DNA from: Gnetum montanum | Lineage: Eukaryota > Streptophyta > Gnetopsida > Gnetales > Gnetaceae | NCBI GenBank assembly: GCA_015680685.1 | Contig: MNCI01008914.1 | Location: 127,193-153,962 of the forward strand | Length of the DNA: 26,770 nt | Reading direction: 5' to 3' | Shown: positions 10,344-20,914 of the stretch, piece by piece | Layout: every line of letters begins with the position of its first letter | Numbering within the stretch: position 1 is the stretch's first letter | Notes under the pieces: model-generated | What the model saw: the letters and a program-made list of their open reading frames with translations, nothing else | Database searches by the model: none | What the model was told of the DNA's origin: nothing | Translations under genes and position numbers: made by a program

Positions 10344-11147
10344 TGATGAGTGGTGAGGTACCCCTACACTCAACCATACGAACACAAGTGTTTCATGTGC
10401 AATCTAGTCAAACTCTGTAGACAGACTAGTTATGGTATCTAGATAGTTATCCTTAGGTCGTAGTTCGTTGTCTTCCCATTTGGACTAGTGTTAACTTTTT
10501 CACATATGGTTTAGTCTAGAGTGAGGTGTATGATGTGTTCCTATGCTAATGCTACTCCTAAAGACAATGGAAGATAATATTAACTAAGCTAAGAGGGAAA
10601 GGGTGAGAGAAAATCTAAGCTAGCCTAAGTGTGATGAGCATCCTTTCCTTAATCATCTGTACACATCTTGGACTTTGTGCATGACTACAATTGGGATTAC
10701 CAAGTGTAGATCCTAGGTAGGCTACTGGGTTACCAAGTAGTCACACTTAAATGCTCATAATCAAGTCATATTCATTCCTCGTTTAATAGGATTTTAGGGT
10801 GAGAAGAGATTAACTAAGGAAGCAGTAAATAACAATTAAATAAATAATTAAGCCAAGTGAATGCTACAATGATGAAGTAATCTTGATCTTTATTTCTAGT
10901 CCTGTGCATGTCCAAGTACATCACACTCGAATAAGGATGCCACACAATTACAATCACCACACTGCGGGCATACATTGGAAGAGAAAAGGGTTGAGAGGAA
11001 AAATGAAAATAAAAATGAAAACTAATTCTAAAATTCTCACTATTGAAGCTGTCTACCTCTTATTTATAGATGAGGAGAAAGGCTAGGATATCATGTACGC
11101 AATATCACATATGCGATATCACGATTGACTAAAATGGAAACTCATCA
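10344..11147 (-). repeat. 3' LTR of the complete element (804 bp)
   Basis: Same length as 18184-18987 with no net indels. My hand count gives about 74 differences in 804, of which about 26 fall in the terminal 90 bp (10344-10433). It contains TATA at 11061-11068 and ACTGCGGGC (reverse of GCCCGCAGT) at 10961-10969. The plus-strand open frame at 10883-11086 is mirrored in the other LTR simply because the LTRs are duplicates. Confidence 0.92.
11061..11126 (-). promoter_or_regulatory. LTR promoter module (3' LTR copy)
   Basis: TATA at 11061-11068 with GGATATCATG, AATATCACA and GCGATATCACG upstream on the minus strand. Confidence 0.55.
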
Positions 11148-11160
11148 TATCCCCATGACT
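11148..11160 (-). other. Polypurine tract
   Basis: The minus strand reads GTCATGGGGATA next to TGATGAG. It is weak as a purine run but occupies the same position as the tract at 897-909. Confidence 0.5.
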
Positions 11161-11319
11161 GAATGAAAACTCTTCCTTGAGTTATAGTGAGAACAAGCTC
11201 CATTGATTACATAGTGGATAGGTATGGGATTGTTGAATGGTGAGAATGGGTTTATGCCGCAATGTGAAATTAAAAAAAAGTTGAGACACAACACAAGAAT
11301 GTGAAAAGAAATCCTACAG

Positions 11320-13863
11320 CTACAAAATTGGTGGAACTGATGTAGTTCCTGGTGGAGGTGGCTCCTCCATAGGTGCTTTCTCCTTATCTTGTGCTCCAGG
11401 TCTTGGGACTTGATGGTGCTGAAGTATGGCCTAGATTTTCTCCTTTTCAATCTAGGGATCCTATGCCATCCATGCTAATATTCCGATGTTTGATGGAGTC
11501 AGCACCTCCCATGGACAGGGTAGTTGTAGAAACATTTGATTGGCCTTGACATACCAAGCCACAAACACCCATCATTCCTCTTTGTAGGCTCTAGCTTTAT
11601 CTTTGTATTCTTGAAAATCTGCAAGCTGTCAAGCCAAATTTGTTGCAACACCTTTCTGTCCTTGGTAGCTTGCCTTCACCACCTCAAGTTCAGAATTTGT
11701 GATCTCTAGTTTTTACAATAACTTCTTGCTTTCCACAAATTCTATTTCATATTTGTTGTAGGTGGTAGCTACCTATTGTTCGAGCTCTATCCTCAGGCAC
11801 CCTACTATTAACATGGCAAGGTTGGCATATCGTAGGTTTTCCAACTCCATCTATTCTATCAAATCTTGAATCTGCAGGTCCCTATTCTTAACTTCTACCT
11901 GGTGGGCTAATGCATATGTGTCTAATATGGCCCACCAGTTAGTGTGTTGAGCACTAATAGCATTGATGTGGGCCTTGGCCATTTGGATCTCCTTCTCAAG
12001 GATTTGTTTGTACATCTCCACCTAATCCCGGAAGTGCTCCTTTAGCTTTTCATGTGGTTTAGCCTCATTCTTCCACACACTGATTTTGATAGCTATCTTT
12101 TGGTAGATGGTGCATACCTCCTTCATCAAGAAGGTTTGATTCTCCCTGGCTAAATGGCTCATGTCTTGGTTGACCTAGATGAATTGTTCTTGCAAGTAAT
12201 GAAAGTGTTCTTTGAGAACATTCTTTTTCTTCTCCAAGGAGGTCAACTGAAGGTTGTTAACAAAAAGCTACTTATTTTCCTCCTGTAAAGCCTTGAGTAC
12301 CTTGGTATGCGCATGAGTTTGCGCTTGTGCTGCAAAGGCATCTCAAACAGCCTTCTCTTTTTCTTTAGCCACCTTTTTATTCTCCATTAGTAGTTTGGTT
12401 AGTTTCTCAATTTTGAAACTGTCTAGCTGGTCCGTGGGAACAAATTGCAAAGGGTCCCATTGTGTTTCTTGTAGAGCTATGAGCTATTCTTGTAATTTCT
12501 ACACCTCTTCTTTAGCATGCTCAGCCCTCACCTTGGTCAAGACCAACTTCCCCTTCGTAGAAATGAGGTCTGATTGAATTTCTATAACATCTTGAGGGAT
12601 GTCAAATAGGGATGTCATTACTTATCCTATTTGTAGCAATTGATCAAGCGCATCGCCATGTTCCACAGGAGTCATTGAGGTTCCGGCCAAAGTTTGAGCA
12701 TCTCGTGCTCCTATGAGATCTGCCAGTGATACAACAAGTACATTGAATGATTCTTTAATGTGGTTTGTGACCACTTCTATGGCTCCCGCAGCATCCTATT
12801 ATTACATGACCACCACAGTGGCCCCTTCACCAATTTCTAATTGTACTTGGAAAGATGTAGCATTTCCCGAGATCTGTTGTGACCAAATACTTTCCCCTCC
12901 TTGTATATAGATGGACACCTCACCCCTTGCATGATCCAAAGAAATTATGGGCTGTATGGCATCATCAATGACGTGGAAATGATTTGCATCATCATGACTT
13001 CCCCAATTGACCATCTCAACGATGGCCTTGAGATGGCTCATCAATGGTCTATAGTCTTGCGGTGGCGATGGTTTCTCTTAGCCCATGATAGGCCTTGCTT
13101 CCTATTGTTGGCTGGGTCCTGTACTTGGAAGTTGGCTAGGCCCTACATGTTGAGTTGTAGTTGGTCCAACTGTTTGTTCCTTTTCCTGTTCTAGTCCCAG
13201 CGTCTCACAAGTGATTTTTCTTGCAACTGGTGGTTTTAACAATTTAGCATATAAAGCATTCTAGGCTTTTCAGAGGACATCATTAGTGTATCCTCTGATA
13301 GTAGCACGTTGGCACAACTTCTTGATAATACAAGGGAAAGGTAAGGCAAGCTTCCTTGTCTTCCGTTCCTTGAACCACCTTAGGATCTCTGTGAAATATA
13401 GATGAGGCAGGTTAGCATTAATCTTCCCCATCAGCACTGCAAATCCCCTTACTACATATGTGAAAATCCATTTTAGGCCCTTCATGGGGAAGATATGATA
13501 AGTCCCAATTTTGAAATAGATCCTCTCTTCCATCGTAAACTCTTCAAATGTCTTATCTTTGCCATATGCCCTCTCCAACCAAACTCATCATGCATTAGGG
13601 TCTGAACGAGTGGATAACTGAGCAACTTTTGGCCCTATATTCGGAAGGTTTAATACTTCTAAAATGGCCTACATAGAGAAATCAACTATCACACCACATA
13701 TATCAATGGTGGTGCCTTGTTCTCTATTGTGCCAAAATTGGTACATTTCCCCTAAGTACCAGGCACCGCTTGCAGAGAGGATAGGCCATAAGGGAGACCC
13801 TTTGAGCTACTTCCTAATGGCCTCAGGAGCAAATTCTGCAAAAGATTCAAAGTTTAATTCCAT
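11320..13863 (-). pseudogene. ORF2: long decayed frame, N-terminal plant-transposon-like domain and C-terminal coiled coil
   Basis: One minus-strand frame from ATG 13863 to TAG at 11320-11322 is about 850 codons long with scattered stops, and reads protein-like throughout. Residues about 1-200 carry WPILSASGAWYLGEMYQFW, CGVIVDFSM-ILEVLNLPNIG, YFKIGTYHIFPMKGLKW and KLALPFPCIIKKLC. This layout recalls the 'putative plant transposon protein' domain found in pol-less plant LTR elements, but that is recognition by eye. A Q/P/T-rich linker follows. About residues 330-800 are rich in K, E, Q and L with heptad-like spacing (e.g. IEKLTKLLMENKKVAKEKEK), suggesting a long coiled coil. The C-terminus is proline-rich (MEEPPPPGTTSVPP). 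Coding-like sequence upstream to about 14120 is in another frame, so one frameshift near 13870-13900 is likely. No enzymatic motif is seen; function unknown. Confidence 0.6.
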
Positions 13864-14120
13864 AATTACAATAGTGAATGTGAACCTTTCATGGATAGCC
13901 TAAACACAATTTGGGGGAGGTGTTGTCCCTATTCAAGCACTACAATAGCTCCTCCTTCAACATACTCGGACTGTACAGTAGCAGGCTCTTATTGATGAAT
14001 GCTAAATGATTATTCCTCCTAATCTGCGTGTTTTTTGGTAGGGACTTTTTCTTTACCTCTCTTGGGTCTTTTACTTCCACCTTGAGCAGGACCTCCTTGT
14101 TGTCCACGTTTCGAGGCAAT

Positions 14121-16058
14121 CTGCAATCACATGGGTTCAAGTGTCAGTAAGGTTGTCTCCAAAGTTAAGTTATACCTTTACTGCTTTCCTTAATTAATTT
14201 ATTTTATCTCCTTCTAATGTTGCCTGAAAGATTATAATAATGAGTCCATTTTACTTGGGTGGTTTCCAATTTTAATTTCCCGGTGTACCTAAAGGGATGA
14301 AATTATTTTCAGAAACATTATTCTAAATGTTATAGCTAATTACCCTTGATAATGTCCTTTATGCGATGATAAATTCTAAAAAATTTATGTTCTATTCGGC
14401 ATGTGTCCCTCCCCCACAACTAAGCTGAATGCTCCAGGTTCAAGTAGGTTCAGACAGAATTAAAATCGGAGTACCAGCGAGCAAGATATAGGTATAAAAG
14501 CAAGGGTCTCACAATCACAATTCGTAGAGAAAAATTCAAAAAACTCCCCCTTGTGAATTGTGAAAAATGATGTTAAGTGTTTCAAGGGGGTTGCCTATTT
14601 ATAAGTGGATGGGATGCGATATCACGTACGATACATCACGTACGCAATATTGCGTCGGCAGCAATATCGGGTACGTGATATCACGACCTAACGATGTTTA
14701 GGCCCGAGGGAAAATACTAAATTTTTAGGATTTTCAGAAATTAATAATGGAAATTAAGGACATGTGGCAGGTTTTCAAGGGTTTAAAGGTAATTTAACTC
14801 ATTTCAAAGGTGCGAATAATGATATGTGGGTGGACTTGAGCAATAAGTCCTTCTGTGGTAAGTGAGAGAAAAAGGCCATGTAATGGTTACATAGGAACGT
14901 TGGAATTCAGAGGGATAGTAGTAGGGAAAGAATGTTATGAAAAATAGGCTAAGGGTAAGAAATGGTGTGTTTGAGCTGTGTCATAAGTGAAAAAATTACA
15001 AAAGATTACGCAAGTGGGTCCTCCCTAAAGCAGGTTCAAACCAATAATGCCCTTATGTAACCACATTGAAAAGTGTCTATGGGCACTAGAAGGGTTAAAT
15101 GTAATCCGCATTGATTCCACAAAACACACACATGTAAATATCACCAAAATGAGGTAAGGATTCTATGCTATCTAAGACACGAGCTACAATTACATGAGCA
15201 ATGAGATGAGACAAACTATAGAAGGGATCGTAGAGATTGGGACATGAGGTAACTGACCTAGGGCATAGTGAATCCTGCATGTAAAGCATGATTAATGTGT
15301 CATTAACCCATTGTTCCAAGATCAGGACCAAGTACATTCCTCTGATCAGTGACACCGCATTGGTTCATCCCATGATGAGCGACTATAAGAGTACCATAAC
15401 AATAAGGCGTACAATCACTTGGCATTTTGTTTAAGGGAGGAGTGATTTTTGTTTTGTGGCACTTCCTTTGTTTTTTTTATTCTTCTTTTTTTTTCGATTG
15501 CTGGATCCAAAGAAGCCACCAACCTTCAGGCATGGGTGCATGTCTTTCTAGTGGAACCCCCTAGAACAACATTGGATTTTTAAGTGCTCTTTTGATTACT
15601 CTTACTCCCATTTTTCGTTAGATCTATAGGGATCTGAATACAACCACGTTGCATGATAACTCCCATAGAAGTCACCAAAGAGAATCCTCAAGTTCCCTTG
15701 ATGTCACATCCTAATCATTCCTTCTTGGTCCATCCTTCTTCATTCTTAGTATAATGAACACAAAATTAATTTTAATTTTTAAGAATGTCAAGAATATCAC
15801 TGTACCCTCGAACAGAACCTCTTGTTTGTAGAGTGGATGAGTGGGTGTAATGGGCTCACTGTCCAAATAATTGATCATTTGAGACTCGATAACATAGAAC
15901 ACACCTCAACCAACAAGCCACATGAGTGTTTTATTCATAGATGAGATTACTTACAAAAAGACAAAAAGATAAAACAAGAAATTGAAAAATGAAAAACTAG
16001 AAAACAAAAAGTTGTAAAATTAAAGAAAATCAAAAGTAGTTATTAATCCTGCTTGTTA
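14121..16058. other. Internal spacer between gag and ORF2
   Basis: About 1.9 kb with no pol motif. The minus-strand frame 15355-15095 (86 codons; contains LYMQDSLCPRSVTSCPNLYD) is the only notable run, and I cannot assign it. Near the ORF2 end, the minus strand has TGATTGCAG (about 14121-14129), a possible 3' splice site, and an upstream AAAGGTATAAC (about 14170-14178) that could be a donor. The implied intron is only about 55 bp, so I treat it as weak. Confidence 0.5.
14596..14690 (-). promoter_or_regulatory. Internal promoter-like module (GATATC cluster plus TATA) ahead of ORF2
   Basis: On the minus strand, GTGATATCACG, CCGATATTG, GCAATATTGCG and GTGATATCGC precede CTTATAAATAGG (TATA at 14596-14603). 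This reproduces the arrangement of all the LTR promoters. The sequence downstream does not match the LTR R/U5, and GCCCGCAGT is absent, so it is not simply an embedded whole LTR. It lies about 470 bp upstream of the ORF2 coding-like region and in the same orientation, so it could have driven ORF2. Confidence 0.5.
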
Positions 16059-18041
16059 TTAGAATGGGGGATATCTCCCATAACTAAATATTTGAGCATG
16101 GAAATGATTAATAGTTGAAATATGAGGATCCTTGCATGTTGAAAATATCAAAACTTGGTCATACTTACCCCATTGGGGTTCACACACTTGATTGTAGTAA
16201 GTGTAGTGGGGCAACTTATAAGATGTGGTTCCCAGATAAAGAGTTGACCCACTATGATACTTGGGATCGTAAGATGGTATCCAAGGATTAGGATGTCACT
16301 CTACATGGTTGTATTCATTGGGCTGTATGGTTGTTGAAGTGTTAATTGGTGGCCCTGATGAAGTAACATGAGGTGTTGGGTTCGAAGATGAGGGTGCACC
16401 ACAGTGTTGGACTTGTGCCGAGTTGGAGAATGCAATGGCCTTGGAACTATTGTCCCTTCCTATGGTCATGTTTAAAGAAGGGACGCTTTTGATGTTGTTG
16501 AGGTCTCTCACTGCTATTGGAAATAGTAGCGTAAGTAATGTTTGGGGGTTGTTGCTGTGGTGCAGACACCTTAGAAATAGTTGGTGGTGATGTAAAAGGA
16601 GGGAAAGGATGAGAATTTTGAAAATTAAGAGAAGTGTAAGGTGCACAAGGAGGTGGTTGTGTTGAGGACATGGGTTGATAGTACCTAGGAGAATAATAAT
16701 GTGGTGAAATAGGTATGTTGGCCCAATTGGAGAAATAGGGTGTTGGACTAGATAATCATTTGGATTCGGATGATATGAAGGGTGTCTCTAGTTTAGGGAT
16801 GGCTTCCCCCATGACTGGGATTGTTGCCACTATGATCGAACACAGTAACTCTGTATGAACTCTGGATGTAACTTGCTTCCCCAATGCTCATATAAATGTA
16901 ACAGGATTGGGCACTAGCCCTTGGGGTGATTGTATAGGAAAATGTTCCATTCATACGTATGATTGACTATTGAGCTCTTGTGTCCTTCATCCCTTCTTCC
17001 TAATTGACTCATGAAATTTTTTCCTACTTCTCGGGTTGTTAAAACACTATCTCCAACAACATCAATATATTCTCCACACTTTTTATGTGTCCATTCCAAT
17101 ATCTTGTTGATCTTTGCCTTGACTTCCTCTAATGATTTTTGTACCAGCAAAGATGGTTCTTTCCATTTGTGGTAGGTTTATTTCTCCTTTTTATGATCAT
17201 GGGTCTCTGTTAAGTTGAGATTTTGGTCCCATTGATGTTTTTCAACATTCTCCCATCTAGCCATTTCTCCTTCTTCTTTTGCTACCCAGGTAATAAGCTC
17301 TTGAACTTGATGGGTTCATAGTTCATAGAGTTGAACTTGGGTATACATTCCTAAGATCTCTCTTGTTTCATCACGAAGCCCATCAATCATATGGTACATT
17401 AGCCTTTCCTCGAAGAACCCATGGCCTGGATAGTTGTTTAACAGTGCATAATATCTTTCTAAGGCCATGTCCAAGGGTTCATGTTATGCTTTTTTCCACT
17501 CTTGGATTTGTTTCCTCAAGGATGACACTCTTGCGTAGGTTTGATATCTTTCATTAAAAAGTTCTACCATTGTTGACCAACGTCGTATTGAATTTGGTTT
17601 TAATGATCTATACCACATGTTTTCTTGACCAACGAGTGTCATAGGAAAGAGCTTGAGCTTTTGTCAACTTTTATCAATGTTGTTCCACATACAAGCATCG
17701 TAGAAGGCTTGTAAATGTTGATGCGAATCTAAGTCATAGCCTCCTGAGAAATTGGGAAAGTTGTTTAAATTGAGCTTGGGTAGACAACCCTCTTTATGAT
17801 GCCTACGGGAGATTCGAATAGCATCTTGTATTTTCATTAGGCTTGTAGTAGCCAGTAGGGGTTCATCATCATCAAGTAAGTTATGATTTTGTGCATTGGG
17901 ATGATGTTGCTTTTGTTTATGTTTCTAAGAAACCTCCACCTCGGGTTGCGTACTCCAATCTTCATTTTCATATAGTTCGTTGGTTCTCCAATGAACTTCC
18001 TCACTAGGTGTGGCATTATCATAGTTTTGTAGGAGAGGCAT
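16059..18041 (-). pseudogene. gag: Decayed Ty3-type gag of the complete element
   Basis: ATG at 18041 (MPLLQNYDNATPSEEVHW) to a TAATAA stop at 16056-16061, about 660 codons. It is the structural protein that would package the RNA. Residues about 75-210 match the retrotransposon gag core: LPKLNLNNFPNFSGGYDLD, then KLFPMTLVGQENMWYRSLK, SIRRWSTMVELFNERY, then DMALERYYALLNNYPGHGF and MIDGLRDETREIL. Frame stops include ones explained by TGG-to-TGA, CGA-to-TGA and CAA-to-TAA changes. The C-terminal third is Pro/Ser/Tyr/His-rich, with one stretch (about 16750-16447) in a different frame, implying two compensating shifts. I see no CCHC zinc knuckle, which most gag proteins carry. Confidence 0.8.
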
Positions 18042-18164
18042 GGTTGTGAAATTGTGTGTGAATTTATATGTGAATTTTTATAATTATTTTTTTTCCAAAA
18101 GATATATCGTTAATTCCTATAAAGTGACCTTGTATGATATAACTAATGTAGATAAGTAGTACCG
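18042..18164 (-). other. Short gag leader
   Basis: About 120 bp between primer site and gag ATG; no other feature seen. Confidence 0.5.
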
Positions 18165-18182
18165 TCCCCGGCAATGACACCA
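18165..18182 (-). other. Primer-binding site, tRNA-Asp type
   Basis: The minus strand reads TGGTGTCATTGCCGGGGA one base after the LTR end. The complement of plant tRNA-Asp, used by Athila/Tat-lineage elements, is TGGCGCCGTTGCCGGGGA. That is 15 of 18 identical, and all three changes are C/G-to-T/A transitions. Confidence 0.85.
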
Positions 18183-18183
18183 A

Positions 18184-18987
18184 TGACAAGTGGCAAGGTA
18201 CCCCTACACTCAACGATATGAATATGAGCATTTCACACATGATTTGGTCGAACTCCATAGATAGAATAATTGTGGTATCTAGATAGTTATCCTTAGGTTG
18301 TAGTTCGTTGTCTTCCCATCTCGACTAGTGTTAACTTTTTCACGTATAGTTTAGTCTAGAGTGAGGTGTATGATGTGTTCCTATGCTAATGCTACTCCTG
18401 AAGACAATGGAAGATAATATTAACTAAGCTAAGAGGGAAAGGGTGAGAGAGAATCTAAGCTAGCCTAAGTGTGATGAGCATCCTTTCCTTAATCATCCGT
18501 ACATATCTTGGACTTTGTGCATGACTACAATTGGGATTACCAAGCGTAGATCCTAGGTAGGCTACTGGGTTACCAAGTAGTCATACTTAAATGCTCATAA
18601 TCAAGTCATACTTATTCCACATTTAACAGGAGTTTAGGGTGAGAAGAGATTAACTAAGGAAGTAGTAAATAAAAATTAAATAAATAATTAAGCTAAGTGA
18701 ATGCTACAATGATGAAGTAATCTTGATCTTTATTTCTGATCACGTGCGTGTCCAAGTACATCACACTCGAATAAGGATATCATACAATTACAATCATCAC
18801 ACTGCGGGCATACACTGGGAGAGAAAAGGGTTGAGAGGAAAAATGAAAACTAAAATAAAAACTAATTCTAAACTTCTTACTATCAAAGATGTCTACCTCT
18901 TATTTATAGATGAGGAGATAGGCTGCGATATTGCGTACGCGATATCACATATGCGATATCATGGTTGACTAAAATGGAAACTCATCA
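18184..18987 (-). repeat. 5' LTR of the complete element (804 bp)
   Basis: The minus-strand copy begins TGATGAGTTTCC and ends CCACTTGTCA, directly followed by the primer site, which identifies it as the 5' LTR. TATA at 18901-18908, GCCCGCAGT (minus) at 18801-18809, and AATAAA at about 18729-18734 give a standard U3-R-U5 order. Confidence 0.93.
18901..18962 (-). promoter_or_regulatory. LTR promoter module (5' LTR, would drive gag)
   Basis: TATA at 18901-18908. Upstream on the minus strand are ATGATATCGC, GTGATATCGCGTACGC and GCAATATCGC, a tight run of GATATC/AATATC dyads. Confidence 0.6.
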
Positions 18988-18993
18988 ATATGG
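18988..18993. repeat. Target-site duplication, right copy
   Basis: ATATGG, identical to 10338-10343. A 5-bp duplication is usual for Ty3 elements; six bases match here, so one may be chance. Confidence 0.8.
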
Positions 18994-20278
18994 TATTCTA
19001 GATTAATGGAAACATCTCCTAGCTCTTGTGTATGCATGAGCACAATGTGATTAATCTTATGATTAAATAAAAGTTTGTGGTACTTGTGAATTTTTAAAAG
19101 TTTTTATTAAAAAATCATCTTTTGATATACTAGTTTGAAGTGATTTAAAATTCTTACATAAACTTCATGAATTGACAAGCTTTTTGCCTTGAGATATGGT
19201 TTTACTCTAAAGAATTTAAATTAGTACCTTTGATGCAATTCATGAATCCTCTAAGAAAAGTATCATTGCAAAATGAATCATTATGAAGTACTACTAATAG
19301 GAGATGTTAGTGTCCACAGTTGATCTTAACATTGAGTTTCAAGGATAGGACTTTAATGAGAAAAGAATAAGCTAATCCAAAAGAATCCAAAGGAAGCATT
19401 AGAATCTACACATATGTAGGGGGAGCCTGTACCTAATCCAAGAGGTCACCAATGTAAGGGAATTCTTTTGAGGCTTTTACCAAAAGGCACTTAAGTAGCA
19501 AAACTTCATATTTCAAATCACCCTTAGCTAAAAATGAGCAAGGAAGAGCACATTCATCTGGTAATGTTATTTAAAAAAAAAACTTCTTATTTAAAGCTGA
19601 ACTTTTATGGTCAAAGCTCCTAATTTTTATATGTTTATTGTCTAACCTTATGTATGTTGAGAATATATCTTTTTCAGTACCTAAGGCCCTTAATGCAAAT
19701 ATGAGTTAAGAAGTACTAAAACATGTGTCCATGATCTCTTTTGGTGAGAAATGAGGTATCTATATATCTACTATTTCTTTTGTGCTTAACCAAATTTTCA
19801 TATATTAATTTATGATTTCTTTTGTCATCTTATGTGTTTGATATGCATGTTTTAAGGTTTAATATGCATGTTTTACCTACCATAAATTTTCTATGTCTTA
19901 TCATGATATTTCAAAACGAGGTAAATGTTGGATGATTATGGCACTATGAGATTTTGGTTAGTCTAATGGATTATTGACTCAAAGACAGTATGTGGAAGCA
20001 CTTAATTAGCTTGTCATCATTAGCCCTATGAAATTAATGACTTGTTTACTCTTTAGTTGGTTTTCTTGTAAAATGATTTTATGTCATGCACATTTATATC
20101 ATGGAACATTTTTGTAGGTGTTTAGATTATTTTGGGTGTTGACCATACAAGGGGAGAAATTTATGTGATAATGGTTATGCTCGTTATGAAATAGCTCTTC
20201 ATAACTATATATTTTTGTTCTAAAATGATATATCTTTAAGATAAAGGTTTACAAGCATCATCCTTTTTGGTCATATCC
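18994..20278 (+). other. Probable internal tail of a further LTR element
   Basis: AT-rich, no coding frame longer than chance. It contains two purine tracts (GTAGGGGGAG near 19417 and AAGGGGAGAAA near 20150) and ends in a strong tract at 20279-20293. Multiple polypurine tracts are known from Sirevirus-type copia elements, but nothing else confirms that. Confidence 0.35.
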
Positions 20279-20293
20279 AAAAAGGAGGAGAAG
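20279..20293 (+). other. Polypurine tract
   Basis: AAAAAGGAGGAGAAG directly before TGACTTATG; a textbook LTR-adjacent purine tract. Confidence 0.55.
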
Positions 20294-20914
20294 TGACTTA
20301 TGTATTGTGATATTTTAATAAAGACTAACCCATTTTCTTTAGTTGTAGACATTACCAAAATGGGGAAGGTTGTTGACCTTTTGGTATGTCAAAATGTTAA
20401 GGAAAATGGAGTACAAGGATGTTTGTGTGGTGGTTGTATTTATAGGAGCAAGAGCAAAGGACTCAAGGACTCACAAGCAAATTTGGGATCATAAGGACTC
20501 AAGGGAGCATGGATGAATATGAAGACTTCAAGAAAAATGTGTCTGTTTTTGTTGAGGATAATTCTTTGATTTTTTTCACATATTTTAGAGTGTTTTTGTC
20601 TCATTTTGATGAGTCTATGAGGTTATAAAGTCTATGGGGATTTGTTTGGAGGCATCGGAGGCTCCCAACATTTAAACAAGCAATTTCATTTTTGGCTCCT
20701 ATAGAAGAGACATCTTTCCCATACCATAGATCTTTTTCTAGTAGGTAGCATAGGCAAAGATGTCTTTGCAAAATAACAAATTTATTTCATCAAACAAATA
20801 CATCTTCATATAATGCAAGCCAAATTCAGAAAGACATTTTCCATTAAACAAAGACATCTCCCATCAAACAAAGACATCTTCTTAGAATAGGAGGCAAATT
20901 CAAAAATGTGTCTT

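Larger units (their letters stand above)
10344..18987 (-). mobile_element. Complete pol-less LTR retrotransposon with gag and a second long ORF
   Basis: An 8,644-bp insertion bounded by 804-bp LTRs and an ATATGG direct repeat. Minus-strand order is 5' LTR (18987-18184), tRNA-Asp-type primer site (18182-18165), gag (18041-16059), a roughly 1.9-kb spacer with a promoter-like module, ORF2 (13863 or earlier, to 11320), purine tract, 3' LTR (11147-10344). I found none of the protease, RT, RNase H or integrase motifs in the internal 7 kb. The primer site and gag point to the Ty3/gypsy superfamily; a tRNA-Asp primer is known from plant Tat/Athila lineages. It should be non-autonomous, depending on enzymes from a partner. 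Confidence 0.85.

Noticed and set aside
10883-11086. Plus-strand open frame conserved with the frame at 18723-18968
   Set aside because: Both lie inside the two LTR copies, antisense to the element; similarity is inherited from LTR duplication, not coding constraint.
11145-11450. 101-codon minus-strand frame at the ORF2 3' end
   Set aside because: Out of frame with ORF2; the ORF2 frame here reads proline-rich and ends at 11320, fitting better.
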